From Pontixanthobacter rizhaonensis (GTDB lineage: Bacteria > Pseudomonadota > Alphaproteobacteria > Sphingomonadales > Sphingomonadaceae): a stretch of DNA of 64,000 bases. Position 1 is the stretch's first letter; every line of letters begins with the position of its first letter. The stretch spans positions 733,001 to 797,000 of the forward strand of contig NZ_JABCRE010000002.1 in the NCBI RefSeq assembly GCF_012972675.1. Direction: 5' to 3'. The notes beneath the pieces were generated by a model, which worked only from the letters and a program-made list of their open reading frames with translations, made no database searches and was not told the origin of the DNA. The translations under genes and the position numbers were made by a program. Positions 53,993 to 61,579 of the stretch are shown here, piece after piece.

Positions 53993-54940
53993 ATGATTTC
54001 ATTCCTCGAATTTGAGAAACCCATTGCCCAATTGGAAGCGCGTATCGCGGAGCTGCGATCTGCGGCTGAGGGTGATGATGTCGATATCTCAGCTGAACTC
54101 AAACGGCTTGAAGACAAAAGCGCCGATTTGGTGGCGAGCACCTATGCGTCTCTGACGCCTTGGCAGAAGACACAAGTTGCCCGCCATCCTGCCCGGCCAC
54201 ATTTCCGTGATTTTGTGACGCATATTTTTGACGATTTCATGCCGCTGGGTGGTGATCGTAATTACGGCGATGATGATGCGATTCTCGGCGGATTTGCGAA
54301 ACTTGATGGCCGCAAGATTGTTCTGATCGGCCACGAAAAAGGCAACGACACCGAAAGCCGTCTGAAGCACAATTTCGGGATGGGTAAGCCCGAAGGCTAC
54401 CGTAAAGCTATCCGCTTGATGGAATTGGCCGACCGTTTCGGATTACCTGTGGTTACTTTGGTCGACACATCCGGCGCTTTTCCTGGCGTAGAAGCAGAAG
54501 AGCGCGGTCAAGCAGAAGCGATCGCGCGGTCTACCGAAGCGTGTTTGGCATTGGGCGTGCCGATGGTCTCAACGATTGTGGGCGAGGGTGGTTCTGGCGG
54601 AGCCGTGGCATTGGCCAGCGCTGAACGCGTTTTGATGTTTGAACACGCGATATATTCGGTGATCTCACCTGAAGGTTGCGCCTCCATTCTTTGGCGAACG
54701 GCAGAAAAAGCACCTGACGCAGCAGAAGCGATGAAAGTCACCGCGCAACATCTCAAAAAGTTGGGCGTGATCGACCGCATTGTGAAGGAACCGGTCGGCG
54801 GCGCCCATCGTGATCCTGCAAAAGCTGCCAAGAATTTGGCCAGAGCGATTGGTGAGGAGCTGGATGCTCTTGAAAAGCTGTCGGTAAAAGAACTGCGCCA
54901 GATGCGGGATGAAAGATTCTTGCAAATCGGGTCAAACTGA
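53993..54940 (+). CDS. accA: Acetyl-CoA carboxylase carboxyltransferase subunit alpha (315 aa)
   Basis: Carboxyltransferase alpha subunit for malonyl-CoA synthesis. An N-terminal helical stretch (IAQLEARIAELR in part) precedes the crotonase-like fold with VTLVDTSGAFPGVEAEERGQ, IVGEGGSGGAVALA and YSVISPEGCASILW. Length is typical. Starts 16 bases after xerD. Confidence 0.95.
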   Translation: MISFLEFEKPIAQLEARIAELRSAAEGDDVDISAELKRLEDKSADLVASTYASLTPWQKTQVARHPARPHFRDFVTHIFDDFMPLGGDRNYGDDDAILGGFAKLDGRKIVLIGHEKGNDTESRLKHNFGMGKPEGYRKAIRLMELADRFGLPVVTLVDTSGAFPGVEAEERGQAEAIARSTEACLALGVPMVSTIVGEGGSGGAVALASAERVLMFEHAIYSVISPEGCASILWRTAEKAPDAAEAMKVTAQHLKKLGVIDRIVKEPVGGAHRDPAKAAKNLARAIGEELDALEKLSVKELRQMRDERFLQIGSN

Positions 54941-55064
54941 CGCCGGTGTGAGGCCAACTCTACGATACTTTACAGGCGACCAGTTGGCTTGCTCACCAAA
55001 AATGCTACGATCCGGTTAAATTCCGGCTGTTCAAGGCTGGGGTAAATTTAATCCGGAGTATCCC

Positions 55065-56531
55065 ATGCGTCGCAAGTCTCTCGCCCTTATATCCGCTGCT
55101 GTGCTGCCAATCGCTTTGTCAGGTTGCATGGGCGGTGATATCCCCAGCGCCTCTACCCCGATTACACAAAGCGAGGCCGCGCAAGGGGCTGAGTTCCATC
55201 CGCAGCTGCTGCAGGAATTTGGCGGAACCTATACCGGGCCGCAGTCAGCCTATGTTGAATCTGTCGGTAAAAACATTGCTGTTCAGTCCGGCTTGGGAAA
55301 TGCGCGCAGTTCGTTCACCGTCTCGTTGCTTAATAGCTCTGTAAATAACGCTTTCGCGGTTCCCGGCGGATACATTTACTCGACGCGCCAATTGGTTGCA
55401 TTGATGAATAATGAGGCCGAGCTTGCCGGTGTTCTTGGACATGAAGTTGGCCACGTTGCCGCCCGCCATTCTCAGCGGCGGCAGTCGCGCTCTCAACGAA
55501 ACAGTATTTTGGGTGCTGCAGGGGCGATTCTGTCGGGTGTATTGCTGGGCGACAGCCAGATTGGCAAATCGCTGTCAGATGGTTTTTTGCAAGGTTCTCA
55601 ACTTCTTACACTTCGGTTCTCACGCAGTCAGGAGATTCAGGCGGATGAACTTGGGATCGAATATCTGACGAAAGCCGGATATGATCCAAACGCCATGAGC
55701 ACTGTGTTGGCGAGCCTCGCCTCGCAAAATGCGCTAGACGCCAGATTGCAAGGTAGGAACAATGCATCGGTGCCTGAATGGGCTTCTACCCACCCGGATC
55801 CGGCATCGCGTGTTCGGACGGCGGCAGCGAAGGCAGCCGGAGGTGTCGGAACGCTTAATCGCGATACATTCCTGACCCGGATCGACGGTCTGATTTACGG
55901 GGACGACCCGAAACAGGGTGTTATCGAGGGGAATCAGTTCTTGCATCCGGAATTGCGCCTGGCATTTACCGCCCCGCAGGGCTTTTACATGGTCAATGGG
56001 ACGCGTGCCGTTTCCATTAACGGCCAGAGCGGAAAGGCTCAGATGAGCACCGGGCCGTATAGCGGCAATCTGGATAGCTATGTGCGTAGTGTGTTCACCG
56101 CTCTGGGCGGTGACAAGCAACAGCTTGCACCATCGAGCGTGCGCCGGACCACGGTCAACGGATTGCCAACAGCGGTTGGAACGGCGCGTGTAAACAATGG
56201 TAACAGTTCGGTTGATGTCGTTGTTTACGCGTACGAGTTTTCCAACAGCAAAGCGTTTCACTTCATGACAATCAGCCAGGCTGGTCAATCTGGCACCTTT
56301 ACACCGATGTTCAATTCGATGCGGCGTATTTCCCAACAGGAAGCGGCTGCGGTTGTTCCACGCCGGATTGATGTTGTGACAGTGAAACGTGGTGACACAA
56401 TTCAATCACTGGCGAATCGCATGGCGTACACCTCAGCGAAGGTGGAGCGGTTTCGCGTGCTGAACGCTTTGACCTCAACCGATCAGTTGCAAGCTGGCCA
56501 GAAAGTGAAAGTGGTCGTCCGCGCCCGCTAG
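55065..56531 (+). CDS. M48 family metalloprotease with LysM domain, lipoprotein (488 aa)
   Basis: A signal peptide ends in the lipobox LSGC (Cys about 21), so it is probably lipid-anchored in the periplasm. The zinc motif HEVGHVAARH (about residues 125-134) and the third-ligand region EIQADELGIEYL mark an M48 (BepA/Loi-type) peptidase. A second domain (about 290-420) is followed by a C-terminal LysM (about 440-486, VKRGDTIQSLANRMAY). BepA-like proteases act in outer-membrane protein quality control; LysM suggests peptidoglycan contact. A strong bidirectional terminator follows. Confidence 0.9.
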   Translation: MRRKSLALISAAVLPIALSGCMGGDIPSASTPITQSEAAQGAEFHPQLLQEFGGTYTGPQSAYVESVGKNIAVQSGLGNARSSFTVSLLNSSVNNAFAVPGGYIYSTRQLVALMNNEAELAGVLGHEVGHVAARHSQRRQSRSQRNSILGAAGAILSGVLLGDSQIGKSLSDGFLQGSQLLTLRFSRSQEIQADELGIEYLTKAGYDPNAMSTVLASLASQNALDARLQGRNNASVPEWASTHPDPASRVRTAAAKAAGGVGTLNRDTFLTRIDGLIYGDDPKQGVIEGNQFLHPELRLAFTAPQGFYMVNGTRAVSINGQSGKAQMSTGPYSGNLDSYVRSVFTALGGDKQQLAPSSVRRTTVNGLPTAVGTARVNNGNSSVDVVVYAYEFSNSKAFHFMTISQAGQSGTFTPMFNSMRRISQQEAAAVVPRRIDVVTVKRGDTIQSLANRMAYTSAKVERFRVLNALTSTDQLQAGQKVKVVVRAR

Positions 56532-56564
56532 ATCGCTTCTGGTTGAGTATCCAGACACAAAAAA

Positions 56565-56592
56565 GGCGGTGAGATTGCTCTCACCGCCTTCT
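56565..56592. terminator. Bidirectional terminator after the M48 gene and flp1
   Basis: A perfect 9-base stem, GGCGGTGAG (56565-56573) and CTCACCGCC (56580-56588), with a 6-base loop. It is flanked by A-rich bases on the left and T-rich bases on the right, and serves the convergent M48 and Flp pilin genes. Confidence 0.85.
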
Positions 56593-56614
56593 TTATTGGT
56601 CAAACGACTATCGA

Positions 56615-56794
56615 TTAATCGACAGTGTTAGATTCACCCATCTTCGTCGACACAGTCGAGAATGTGGTTGTCAGTTCGTTGCCGAGGCCCTGCATTGCAG
56701 TGATAGCTGCAACAGCGATAAGAGCAGCGATAAGGCCGTACTCAATTGCAGTTGCGCCTTGCTCGTCGCTCATCAAAGTTTTGAAGAATTTCAT
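56615..56794 (-). CDS. Flp/Fap-type pilin (59 aa), copy 1
   Basis: A short prepilin with the type IVb signature: GATAIEYGLIAALI (Glu at position 5 after the cleavage Gly) and a hydrophobic helix. Start ATG at 56794, preceded by AGGAGA at six bases. A second pilin gene lies 124 bases upstream on the same strand. No tad/cpa assembly gene is in the window, so the export machine must be elsewhere. Confidence 0.9.
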   Translation of the reverse strand: MKFFKTLMSDEQGATAIEYGLIAALIAVAAITAMQGLGNELTTTFSTVSTKMGESNTVD

Positions 56795-56918
56795 TTGTAG
56801 TCTCCTGGTTCAGTCTTTTTTACCCGTCTCTTCCCGGGACGAACCGAGAGGAGTGATATTCGGAATAGTGGTAACTCATTGACAATTTCCTAAAGGCCGA
56901 GGCCCAAAGGACTGGTCG

Positions 56919-57095
56919 TTAGTTCAAATTGCTACCCACCTTATTTGAAACCACAGCCCATATTCCGGTATTTTCATTGGCTACGGCGTCAAACGCGCCA
57001 ATCGACGCGATGACAATCAAAGAGGCGATCAGCCCGTATTCGATAGCTGTGGCTCCCGAATCATCGAACAGAAGCTTTTTTAGAAACTGTGACAA
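56919..57095 (-). CDS. Flp/Fap-type pilin (58 aa), copy 2
   Basis: Same signature (GATAIEYGLIASLI) with a diverged C-terminus. The frame opens at ATG 57110 without a ribosome binding site, whereas TTG at 57095 has GGGGA six bases upstream and gives an N-terminus (MSQFLKKLLFDDSGAT) that lines up with copy 1 (MKFFKTLMSDEQGAT). TTG is therefore preferred. Confidence 0.85.
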   Translation of the reverse strand: MSQFLKKLLFDDSGATAIEYGLIASLIVIASIGAFDAVANENTGIWAVVSNKVGSNLN

Positions 57096-57182
57096 TTCGA
57101 TTCCCCACATCTGTCTAATCGTGACTGACGAGTTGGCTTTTCGCTGCTAACCCTTAAGAATTGATTGAGAAGGGCTCGCAGT

Positions 57183-57605
57183 TTGGAAAAAATCCCGACA
57201 CGGATCGAAGTTGTGGCAGCTGCAATTGCGGGAAAAACCGGACTTTGGTTGATGCATCGGCGCCCAAAAAACAAACATCATGGCGGGCTGTGGGAGTTCC
57301 CCGGCGGCAAGGTAGAAACCGGCGAAACCCGCGAAAATGCGTTGGTTAGAGAGGTTATGGAGGAGCTGGGGGTCACCATTGACGCCGGCGGTCTAACAGC
57401 AGTCGCCCAAGCACAAAGCGAAGGGGGCGGTGATCACCCTCCGCTTGTTATATTTCTTTACATCTCTGATTCTTGGACCGGTACAATTCAATCGCTGGAA
57501 GGTGGGGCGATTGGCTGGTTTTCTCCAAATGAGATCGCGGCACTGCCGAAGCCGCCCCTTGATGTGGTGCTTGCAGAACAGTTGTTTGCACAAACTAACG
57601 GATAA
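57183..57605 (+). CDS. mutT: Nudix hydrolase, MutT-like (140 aa)
   Basis: A complete Nudix box is visible: G42, E48, R56-E57, E60-E61 and G63 in the context FPGGKVETGE...REVMEELG. The LWEFPGGK pattern and small size fit MutT (8-oxo-dGTP diphosphatase). TTG at 57183 is preferred, 8 bases after AAGGG; another in-frame TTG at 57165 has no ribosome binding site. The substrate is inferred from family only. Confidence 0.85.
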   Translation: MEKIPTRIEVVAAAIAGKTGLWLMHRRPKNKHHGGLWEFPGGKVETGETRENALVREVMEELGVTIDAGGLTAVAQAQSEGGGDHPPLVIFLYISDSWTGTIQSLEGGAIGWFSPNEIAALPKPPLDVVLAEQLFAQTNG

Positions 57606-57609
57606 GGGA

Positions 57610-57638
57610 TTGCCAAGCTTCGCACTCCCCCTTATGTG
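57610..57638 (+). promoter_or_regulatory. Candidate promoter of tRNA-Arg
   Basis: TTGCCA (57610-57615), a 17-base spacer and TATGTG (57633-57638) lie 13 bases before the tRNA. The -35 overlaps the last bases around the mutT stop. A reasonable sigma70-type match, by eye only. Confidence 0.45.
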
Positions 57639-57651
57639 CCGCGCTTCAAGC

Positions 57652-57728
57652 GCACCCGTAGCTCAGCTGGATAGAGTACCTGACTACGAATCAGGGGGCC
57701 GGAGGTTCGAATCCTTCCGGGTGCGCCA
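57652..57728 (+). tRNA. tRNA-Arg (anticodon ACG)
   Basis: A full cloverleaf can be drawn: acceptor GCACCCG (57652-57658) with CGGGTGC (57718-57724), D-arm GCTCAGCTGGATAGAGT, anticodon arm CCTGA-CTACGAA-TCAGG with ACG at 57686-57688, and T-arm GGTTCGAATCC. CCA is encoded at 57726-57728. It reads CGN arginine codons. Confidence 0.97.
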
Positions 57729-57730
57729 TT

Positions 57731-57766
57731 AAAAAGCCATCTCTCATGAGGTGGCTTTTTGTTTTG
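57731..57766 (+). terminator. Terminator after tRNA-Arg
   Basis: AAAAAGCCATCTC and GAGGTGGCTTTTT form a stem with one G-T pair and a short loop, followed by more T-rich sequence. Confidence 0.8.
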
Positions 57767-57835
57767 CTGCCGACTGTTGAGACCGCTCTGAGCGCTTTCG
57801 TTGATTGAGCGGCGGGGCTGGATTGCCGCCTTTTC

Positions 57836-57860
57836 GGAACCTTTGGCCAGGTGTTACATT
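57836..57860 (+). promoter_or_regulatory. Candidate EcfG-type promoter of the hemerythrin gene
   Basis: GGAAC (57836-57840), 16 bases, then CATT (57857-57860). The alphaproteobacterial general-stress sigma factor EcfG recognises GGAAC-N16/17-CGTT, so this has one mismatch in the -10. Placement 40 bases upstream of the start is plausible. Confidence 0.4.
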
Positions 57861-57899
57861 GGTTAGACATCAAGCAACACAAAAGGAGAAGGCCCACCA

Positions 57900-58391
57900 A
57901 TGGCTGAAGCCGAAGCAATTTTTAACCGACTGAAACAAGACCACGATCAACATCGCGACCTGCTGACAAAGATCGAAGATACCTCCGGTGATACGGAAGA
58001 ACGCCGTACACTGTTTGAGAAGTTCACCAAAGATGTGAAAAGCCACGCGGCGGCGGAGGAACAGGCAGTGTACTCAACCATGCTGCGCAAGCCAGATACG
58101 ACTGACGCAACGCGGCACTCGGTTGCCGAGCACCAAGAATTGGACGAGGCGTTAAATGATCTCGCCGCGACAGATATGTCGTCAAGCGCTTGGCTGCAAA
58201 AGTTCAAACAGGTGAAGCATGATTATCTGCACCATATCGAGGAAGAGGAAGATGACCACTTCCCCGAATTTGAGGAGAAGCTGACGGCAGAGGACGAGCG
58301 GCAAATGGCAGAAATCTTCGAGAAACGAAAAAACGCCGAGCTGGAAAATGCCGAAGTGACCCCTGAAGCTGCTTCCGACGCCAAGGAATGA
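57900..58391 (+). CDS. Hemerythrin HHE-domain protein (163 aa)
   Basis: A four-helix bundle with hemerythrin-type ligands: DHDQHRDL near residue 15, KSHAAAEEQAVYS, SVAEHQELDEAL and YLHHIEEEEDDHFPEFE. The C-terminal tail is acidic. Family members bind non-heme iron or oxygen, or act in redox and NO responses. AAGGAGAAGG precedes the ATG. A possible stress promoter lies upstream. Confidence 0.9.
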   Translation: MAEAEAIFNRLKQDHDQHRDLLTKIEDTSGDTEERRTLFEKFTKDVKSHAAAEEQAVYSTMLRKPDTTDATRHSVAEHQELDEALNDLAATDMSSSAWLQKFKQVKHDYLHHIEEEEDDHFPEFEEKLTAEDERQMAEIFEKRKNAELENAEVTPEAASDAKE

Positions 58392-58450
58392 CAAGCCTTC
58401 ATCCGTTTTGGCTTTGGAACTAAATTGCATGAATGCCATTTATAACAAAC

Positions 58451-58485
58451 CGCGCCTGAGCTAGACGCTTTGGCGCGTTTTGTTT
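58451..58485 (+). terminator. Terminator-like hairpin before folE
   Basis: CGCGCC (58451-58456) and GGCGCG (58472-58477) form a 6-base stem with a 15-base loop, followed by TTTTGTTT. It may end the hemerythrin transcript. Confidence 0.5.
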
Positions 58486-58509
58486 CGCATACTGAAATTG
58501 GAATTACTG

Positions 58510-59118
58510 ATGAGCAGCTTGATTACCCCTGAAGAAGAAGAAGCACGGGGCAAGCTGCCCGTTCCGGACAAGGTCCAAGATGCAATCCGCACATTGTTAG
58601 AATGGACCGGCGATGACCCGACGCGTGAAGGGCTGCTCGATACACCCAAGCGTGTCGCGCGCGCTTGGGCTGAATATTGTGAAGGCTATGCGGAAGATCC
58701 AGCCATTCACCTATCGCGCGTATTTGAAGAGGTGGGTGGATATGAAGAATTGGTCTTGCTGAAAGACATTCCGTTCCATTCGCATTGCGAGCACCACATG
58801 GCACCGATCATCGGTAAGGCCTGTATTGCGTACATGCCGACCAATCGGGTGGTTGGAATATCAAAACTTGCGCGGGTGCTGCATGGCTATGCCCGCCGGT
58901 TGCAAGTCCAAGAGCGCCTGACGGCGGAAGTGGCGGATTGCATCTGGGAGAATCTTGAACCCCGGGGCGTTGCAGTCGTGATAGAGGCGCAGCATTCCTG
59001 CATGACAGCCCGCGGCGTTCGCACACCTGGCGTCGGCATGGTGACCAGCCGGATGATGGGCACATTCTTGGAAGACCAGCGTAGCCGTAAGGAAGTGCTT
59101 AGCCTGATGGGCTATTAA
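58510..59118 (+). CDS. folE: GTP cyclohydrolase I (202 aa)
   Basis: First step of folate synthesis, GTP to dihydroneopterin triphosphate. Zn ligands and the active site are visible in FHSHCEHHMAPI (Cys/His) and QHSCMTARGV. The frame is open to 58480, but ATG at 58510 gives the usual length and starts the conserved chain after an acidic leader (PEEEEARGK). Confidence 0.95.
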   Translation: MSSLITPEEEEARGKLPVPDKVQDAIRTLLEWTGDDPTREGLLDTPKRVARAWAEYCEGYAEDPAIHLSRVFEEVGGYEELVLLKDIPFHSHCEHHMAPIIGKACIAYMPTNRVVGISKLARVLHGYARRLQVQERLTAEVADCIWENLEPRGVAVVIEAQHSCMTARGVRTPGVGMVTSRMMGTFLEDQRSRKEVLSLMGY

Positions 59119-59134
59119 CGGCACATCATTATGT

Positions 59135-59179
59135 ACAAAAAGGGCGTCGCCACAGCATATGTGGCGACGCCCTTTTTGT
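59135..59179. terminator. Strong bidirectional terminator between folE and the peroxiredoxin gene
   Basis: A perfect 20-base stem from 59135 to 59154 and 59160 to 59179 with a 5-base loop. The arms begin ACAAAAAGGG and end CCCTTTTTGT, so T-runs occur on both strands. Confidence 0.9.
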
Positions 59180-59197
59180 TAGTAGAATGCCTGCGCG

Positions 59198-59677
59198 TTA
59201 TAGCTGGCCAAGCATATGTTCAGCGCTGCTGACGGAAAAATCGCCGGGCGCTTCCACGTTCAGTTGTTCAACAACGCCGTTGTTGACTACCATAGAAAAA
59301 CGCTGACCGCGCTGACCCAGACCAAAGCCCGAGCCGTCCATTGTCAGGCCAACTGCTTCAGCAAAATCACCATTGCCATCAGCCAGCATCGTGACGTCCG
59401 CAGCATTGTTGGCTCCTTGCCAAGCGCCAAGGACAAATGCGTCATTCACTGCAGTACAGGCGATTTCGTCTACGCCTTTAGCTTTCAGTTCTTCAGCTTT
59501 TTCGACATATCCCGGCAAATGACGGGCGGAGCATGTCGGCGTGTACGCACCCGGGACGGAGAAGAGTGCAACTTTCTTACCAGCGAAATACTCGCTTGAT
59601 TGCACTTGCTCTGGCCCTTCGGCGGTTGCTTTGACCATTTTTACGTCGGGTAGTGTGTCACCTACAGATATTGTCAT
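59198..59677 (-). CDS. Peroxiredoxin, Prx5 type (159 aa)
   Basis: Thiol peroxidase with peroxidatic Cys49 in VPGAYTPTCSARHLPGY, the diagnostic Prx5 motif, plus GLGQRGQRFSMVV. It reduces hydrogen peroxide and alkyl hydroperoxides with a thiol donor. Normal length. Divergent from ahcY across 352 bases. Confidence 0.93.
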   Translation of the reverse strand: MTISVGDTLPDVKMVKATAEGPEQVQSSEYFAGKKVALFSVPGAYTPTCSARHLPGYVEKAEELKAKGVDEIACTAVNDAFVLGAWQGANNAADVTMLADGNGDFAEAVGLTMDGSGFGLGQRGQRFSMVVNNGVVEQLNVEAPGDFSVSSAEHMLGQL

Positions 59678-60029
59678 GGGGTAATGTCCTTAGTTTGAAA
59701 ACTGTTTGTCTGACATAAGGCGGTGTCGCCGGGGTGCAACCATCAACCGCTGGAAACGTGTTCAATTTGGTCAACTTTAATAACCAGCCAAGCGGTACAG
59801 CGTTCTCGGGAACTAGCAGTAGATGAAATCCTCCACCGGTAGGTCGCAGCGCAACAATACTCTGTTCAGGGCCACAGTATCGCAACTTATTATAGGGCTC
59901 AATCGGATCTGAATACGTATCATATAAAGATATCTTTATATTTGCATCGGCGGGGTCTCGCCGCTACATGGCGGACAACATCAGATCATCCTTTTTGGGT
60001 GCTGCATTTTCGTGTTCAGGAGACCTAAC
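59678..60029. promoter_or_regulatory. Divergent regulatory region, peroxiredoxin (-) and ahcY (+)
   Basis: 352 bases without a convincing gene. It holds a perfect 20-base palindrome (59922-59941) and, between that and the ahcY start, a small GC hairpin CGGCG/CGCCG (59948-59952 with 59959-59963) that competes with an alternative CCGC/GCGG pairing (59961-59964 with 59971-59974). No riboswitch class could be matched by eye. The peroxiredoxin-proximal half shows nothing clear. Confidence 0.6.
59922..59941. promoter_or_regulatory. Perfect 20-base palindrome, candidate operator of ahcY
   Basis: ATATAAAGATATCTTTATAT is an exact inverted repeat 89 bases upstream of the ahcY start. Proteobacterial methionine-cycle genes, ahcY among them, are known targets of ArsR-family regulators (SahR) with AT-rich palindromic sites. 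The identity of the regulator here is an inference. Confidence 0.55.
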
Positions 60030-61442
60030 GTGGCTGCCGACTTTAAAGACTACATCATTCAAGACATTTCGCTCGCAGATTATGGCCGGGCTGAGATCAA
60101 TATTGCCGAAACAGAAATGCCGGGCCTGATGGCGCTGCGTGAAGAATTTGGCGACAGCAAACCTTTGAAGGGCGCGCGGATCACCGGTTCGCTTCACATG
60201 ACCATCCAAACCGCGGTTCTGATGGAAACGTTGATCGATCTGGGCGCTGAAATTCGCTGGGCGACTTGCAACATCTTCTCAACCCAAGATCACGCTGCCG
60301 CAGCAATGGCTGCCGCTGGGATCCCGATCTTCGCGATTAAGGGCGAAAGCCTGGCGGATTATTGGGATTATGTAGGCCACATTTTCTCTTGGGGCACAGA
60401 CGCCGATCCAGACCTTACTGCCAACATCATTCTGGATGACGGCGGCGACGCAACATCATTCGCACTGTGGGGCGCTCGTCTGGAAGCTGGCGAAACTATG
60501 CCAGAACCAAGCAACCCAGAAGAAATTGAAATGCAGCGCGCGGTGAAAGCATTCGTTGCCAAAAACCCTGGTTATTTGACCAAGACTGTCAAGAACTTGA
60601 AAGGTGTGTCAGAAGAAACCACCACCGGTGTTCATCGCCTCTATCACCTTGCCAAGAACGGCAAGCTGCCTTTCCCGGCGATCAACGTGAATGACAGCGT
60701 TACCAAGTCGAAATTCGACAACCTCTATGGTTGTAAAGAATCGCTGGTTGATGCGATCCGCCGTGCAACCGATGTGATGCTGGCCGGTAAAGTTGCTTGT
60801 GTTGCTGGTTTTGGTGACGTGGGTAAAGGTTCTGCTGACAGTCTTCGCAATGGCGGTGCGCGCGTTATGGTTACGGAAATTGACCCGATCTGCGCGCTTC
60901 AGGCAGCGATGGAAGGCTATGAAGTTGTCACGATGGAAGAAGCAACCAAGCGTTGCGATATCTTCGTTACAACCACCGGTAACGAAGATGTTATTACAGC
61001 CGAGCACATGAAGGCGATGAAGCCAATGAGCATCGTGTGTAACATCGGCCACTTTGACAGTGAAATTCAGATCGGTGCGCTCGACAACTATGACTGGGCT
61101 GAAATCAAGCCGGGTACAGACCTTGTCACTTTCCCGGATGGTAAGCAGATCATGATTTTGGCCAAAGGCCGTTTGGTGAACCTCGGCTGTGCAACCGGCC
61201 ACCCAAGCTTCGTAATGAGCTGTTCTTTCACCAACCAGGTTTTGGCGCAGATCGAACTCTACACCAAAGGTGATGAGTACAATAACGAAGTGTACGTCTT
61301 GCCTAAACACTTGGATGAAAAAGTGGCGCAGCTTCACTTGGAAAAGCTGGGTGTTCAGCTGACCAAGATGAGCCAGAAACAAGCGGACTATATCGGCGTT
61401 CCAGTCGAAGGCCCGTTCAAGCCCGAGCATTATCGTTACTAA
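60030..61442 (+). CDS. ahcY: Adenosylhomocysteinase (470 aa)
   Basis: NAD-dependent hydrolysis of S-adenosylhomocysteine to homocysteine and adenosine. Motifs: [15 protein letters not shown] in part, [14 protein letters not shown], the NAD loop [12 protein letters not shown], and the C-terminal KPEHYRY. The frame opens at 60012, but GTG at 60030 follows AGGAG by seven bases and gives the usual N-terminus (VAADFKDY). A terminator-like hairpin follows the gene. Confidence 0.96.
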   Translation: MAADFKDYIIQDISLADYGRAEINIAETEMPGLMALREEFGDSKPLKGARITGSLHMTIQTAVLMETLIDLGAEIRWATCNIFSTQDHAAAAMAAAGIPIFAIKGESLADYWDYVGHIFSWGTDADPDLTANIILDDGGDATSFALWGARLEAGETMPEPSNPEEIEMQRAVKAFVAKNPGYLTKTVKNLKGVSEETTTGVHRLYHLAKNGKLPFPAINVNDSVTKSKFDNLYGCKESLVDAIRRATDVMLAGKVACVAGFGDVGKGSADSLRNGGARVMVTEIDPICALQAAMEGYEVVTMEEATKRCDIFVTTTGNEDVITAEHMKAMKPMSIVCNIGHFDSEIQIGALDNYDWAEIKPGTDLVTFPDGKQIMILAKGRLVNLGCATGHPSFVMSCSFTNQVLAQIELYTKGDEYNNEVYVLPKHLDEKVAQLHLEKLGVQLTKMSQKQADYIGVPVEGPFKPEHYRY

Positions 61443-61477
61443 TTATCGGCCGTTTTAAGGCTGAAATTGATCGACAG

Positions 61478-61516
61478 ACGCCGTTCTCCGCGCAGGGGAG
61501 CGGCGTTTGTTCGTTT
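61478..61516 (+). terminator. Terminator after ahcY
   Basis: ACGCCGTTCTCC (61478-61489) pairs with GGGGAGCGGCGT (61495-61506) with G-T wobbles, 5-base loop, followed by TTGTTCGTTTT. Confidence 0.75.
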
Positions 61517-61579
61517 TAACTGCGGAACATACCCACTATTGCATTGCAACGGCGCGTCTCGGCGCATAGCTGCAATGAT

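Noticed and set aside
59658-59885. A 75-codon minus-strand frame upstream of the peroxiredoxin gene
   Set aside because: It overlaps the start of the peroxiredoxin gene in another frame, lacks a Shine-Dalgarno and has no family features.
59945-60029. An SAH or SAM riboswitch in the ahcY leader
   Set aside because: Small competing hairpins exist, but I could not match any conserved riboswitch core by eye. Left as an open test, not a call.
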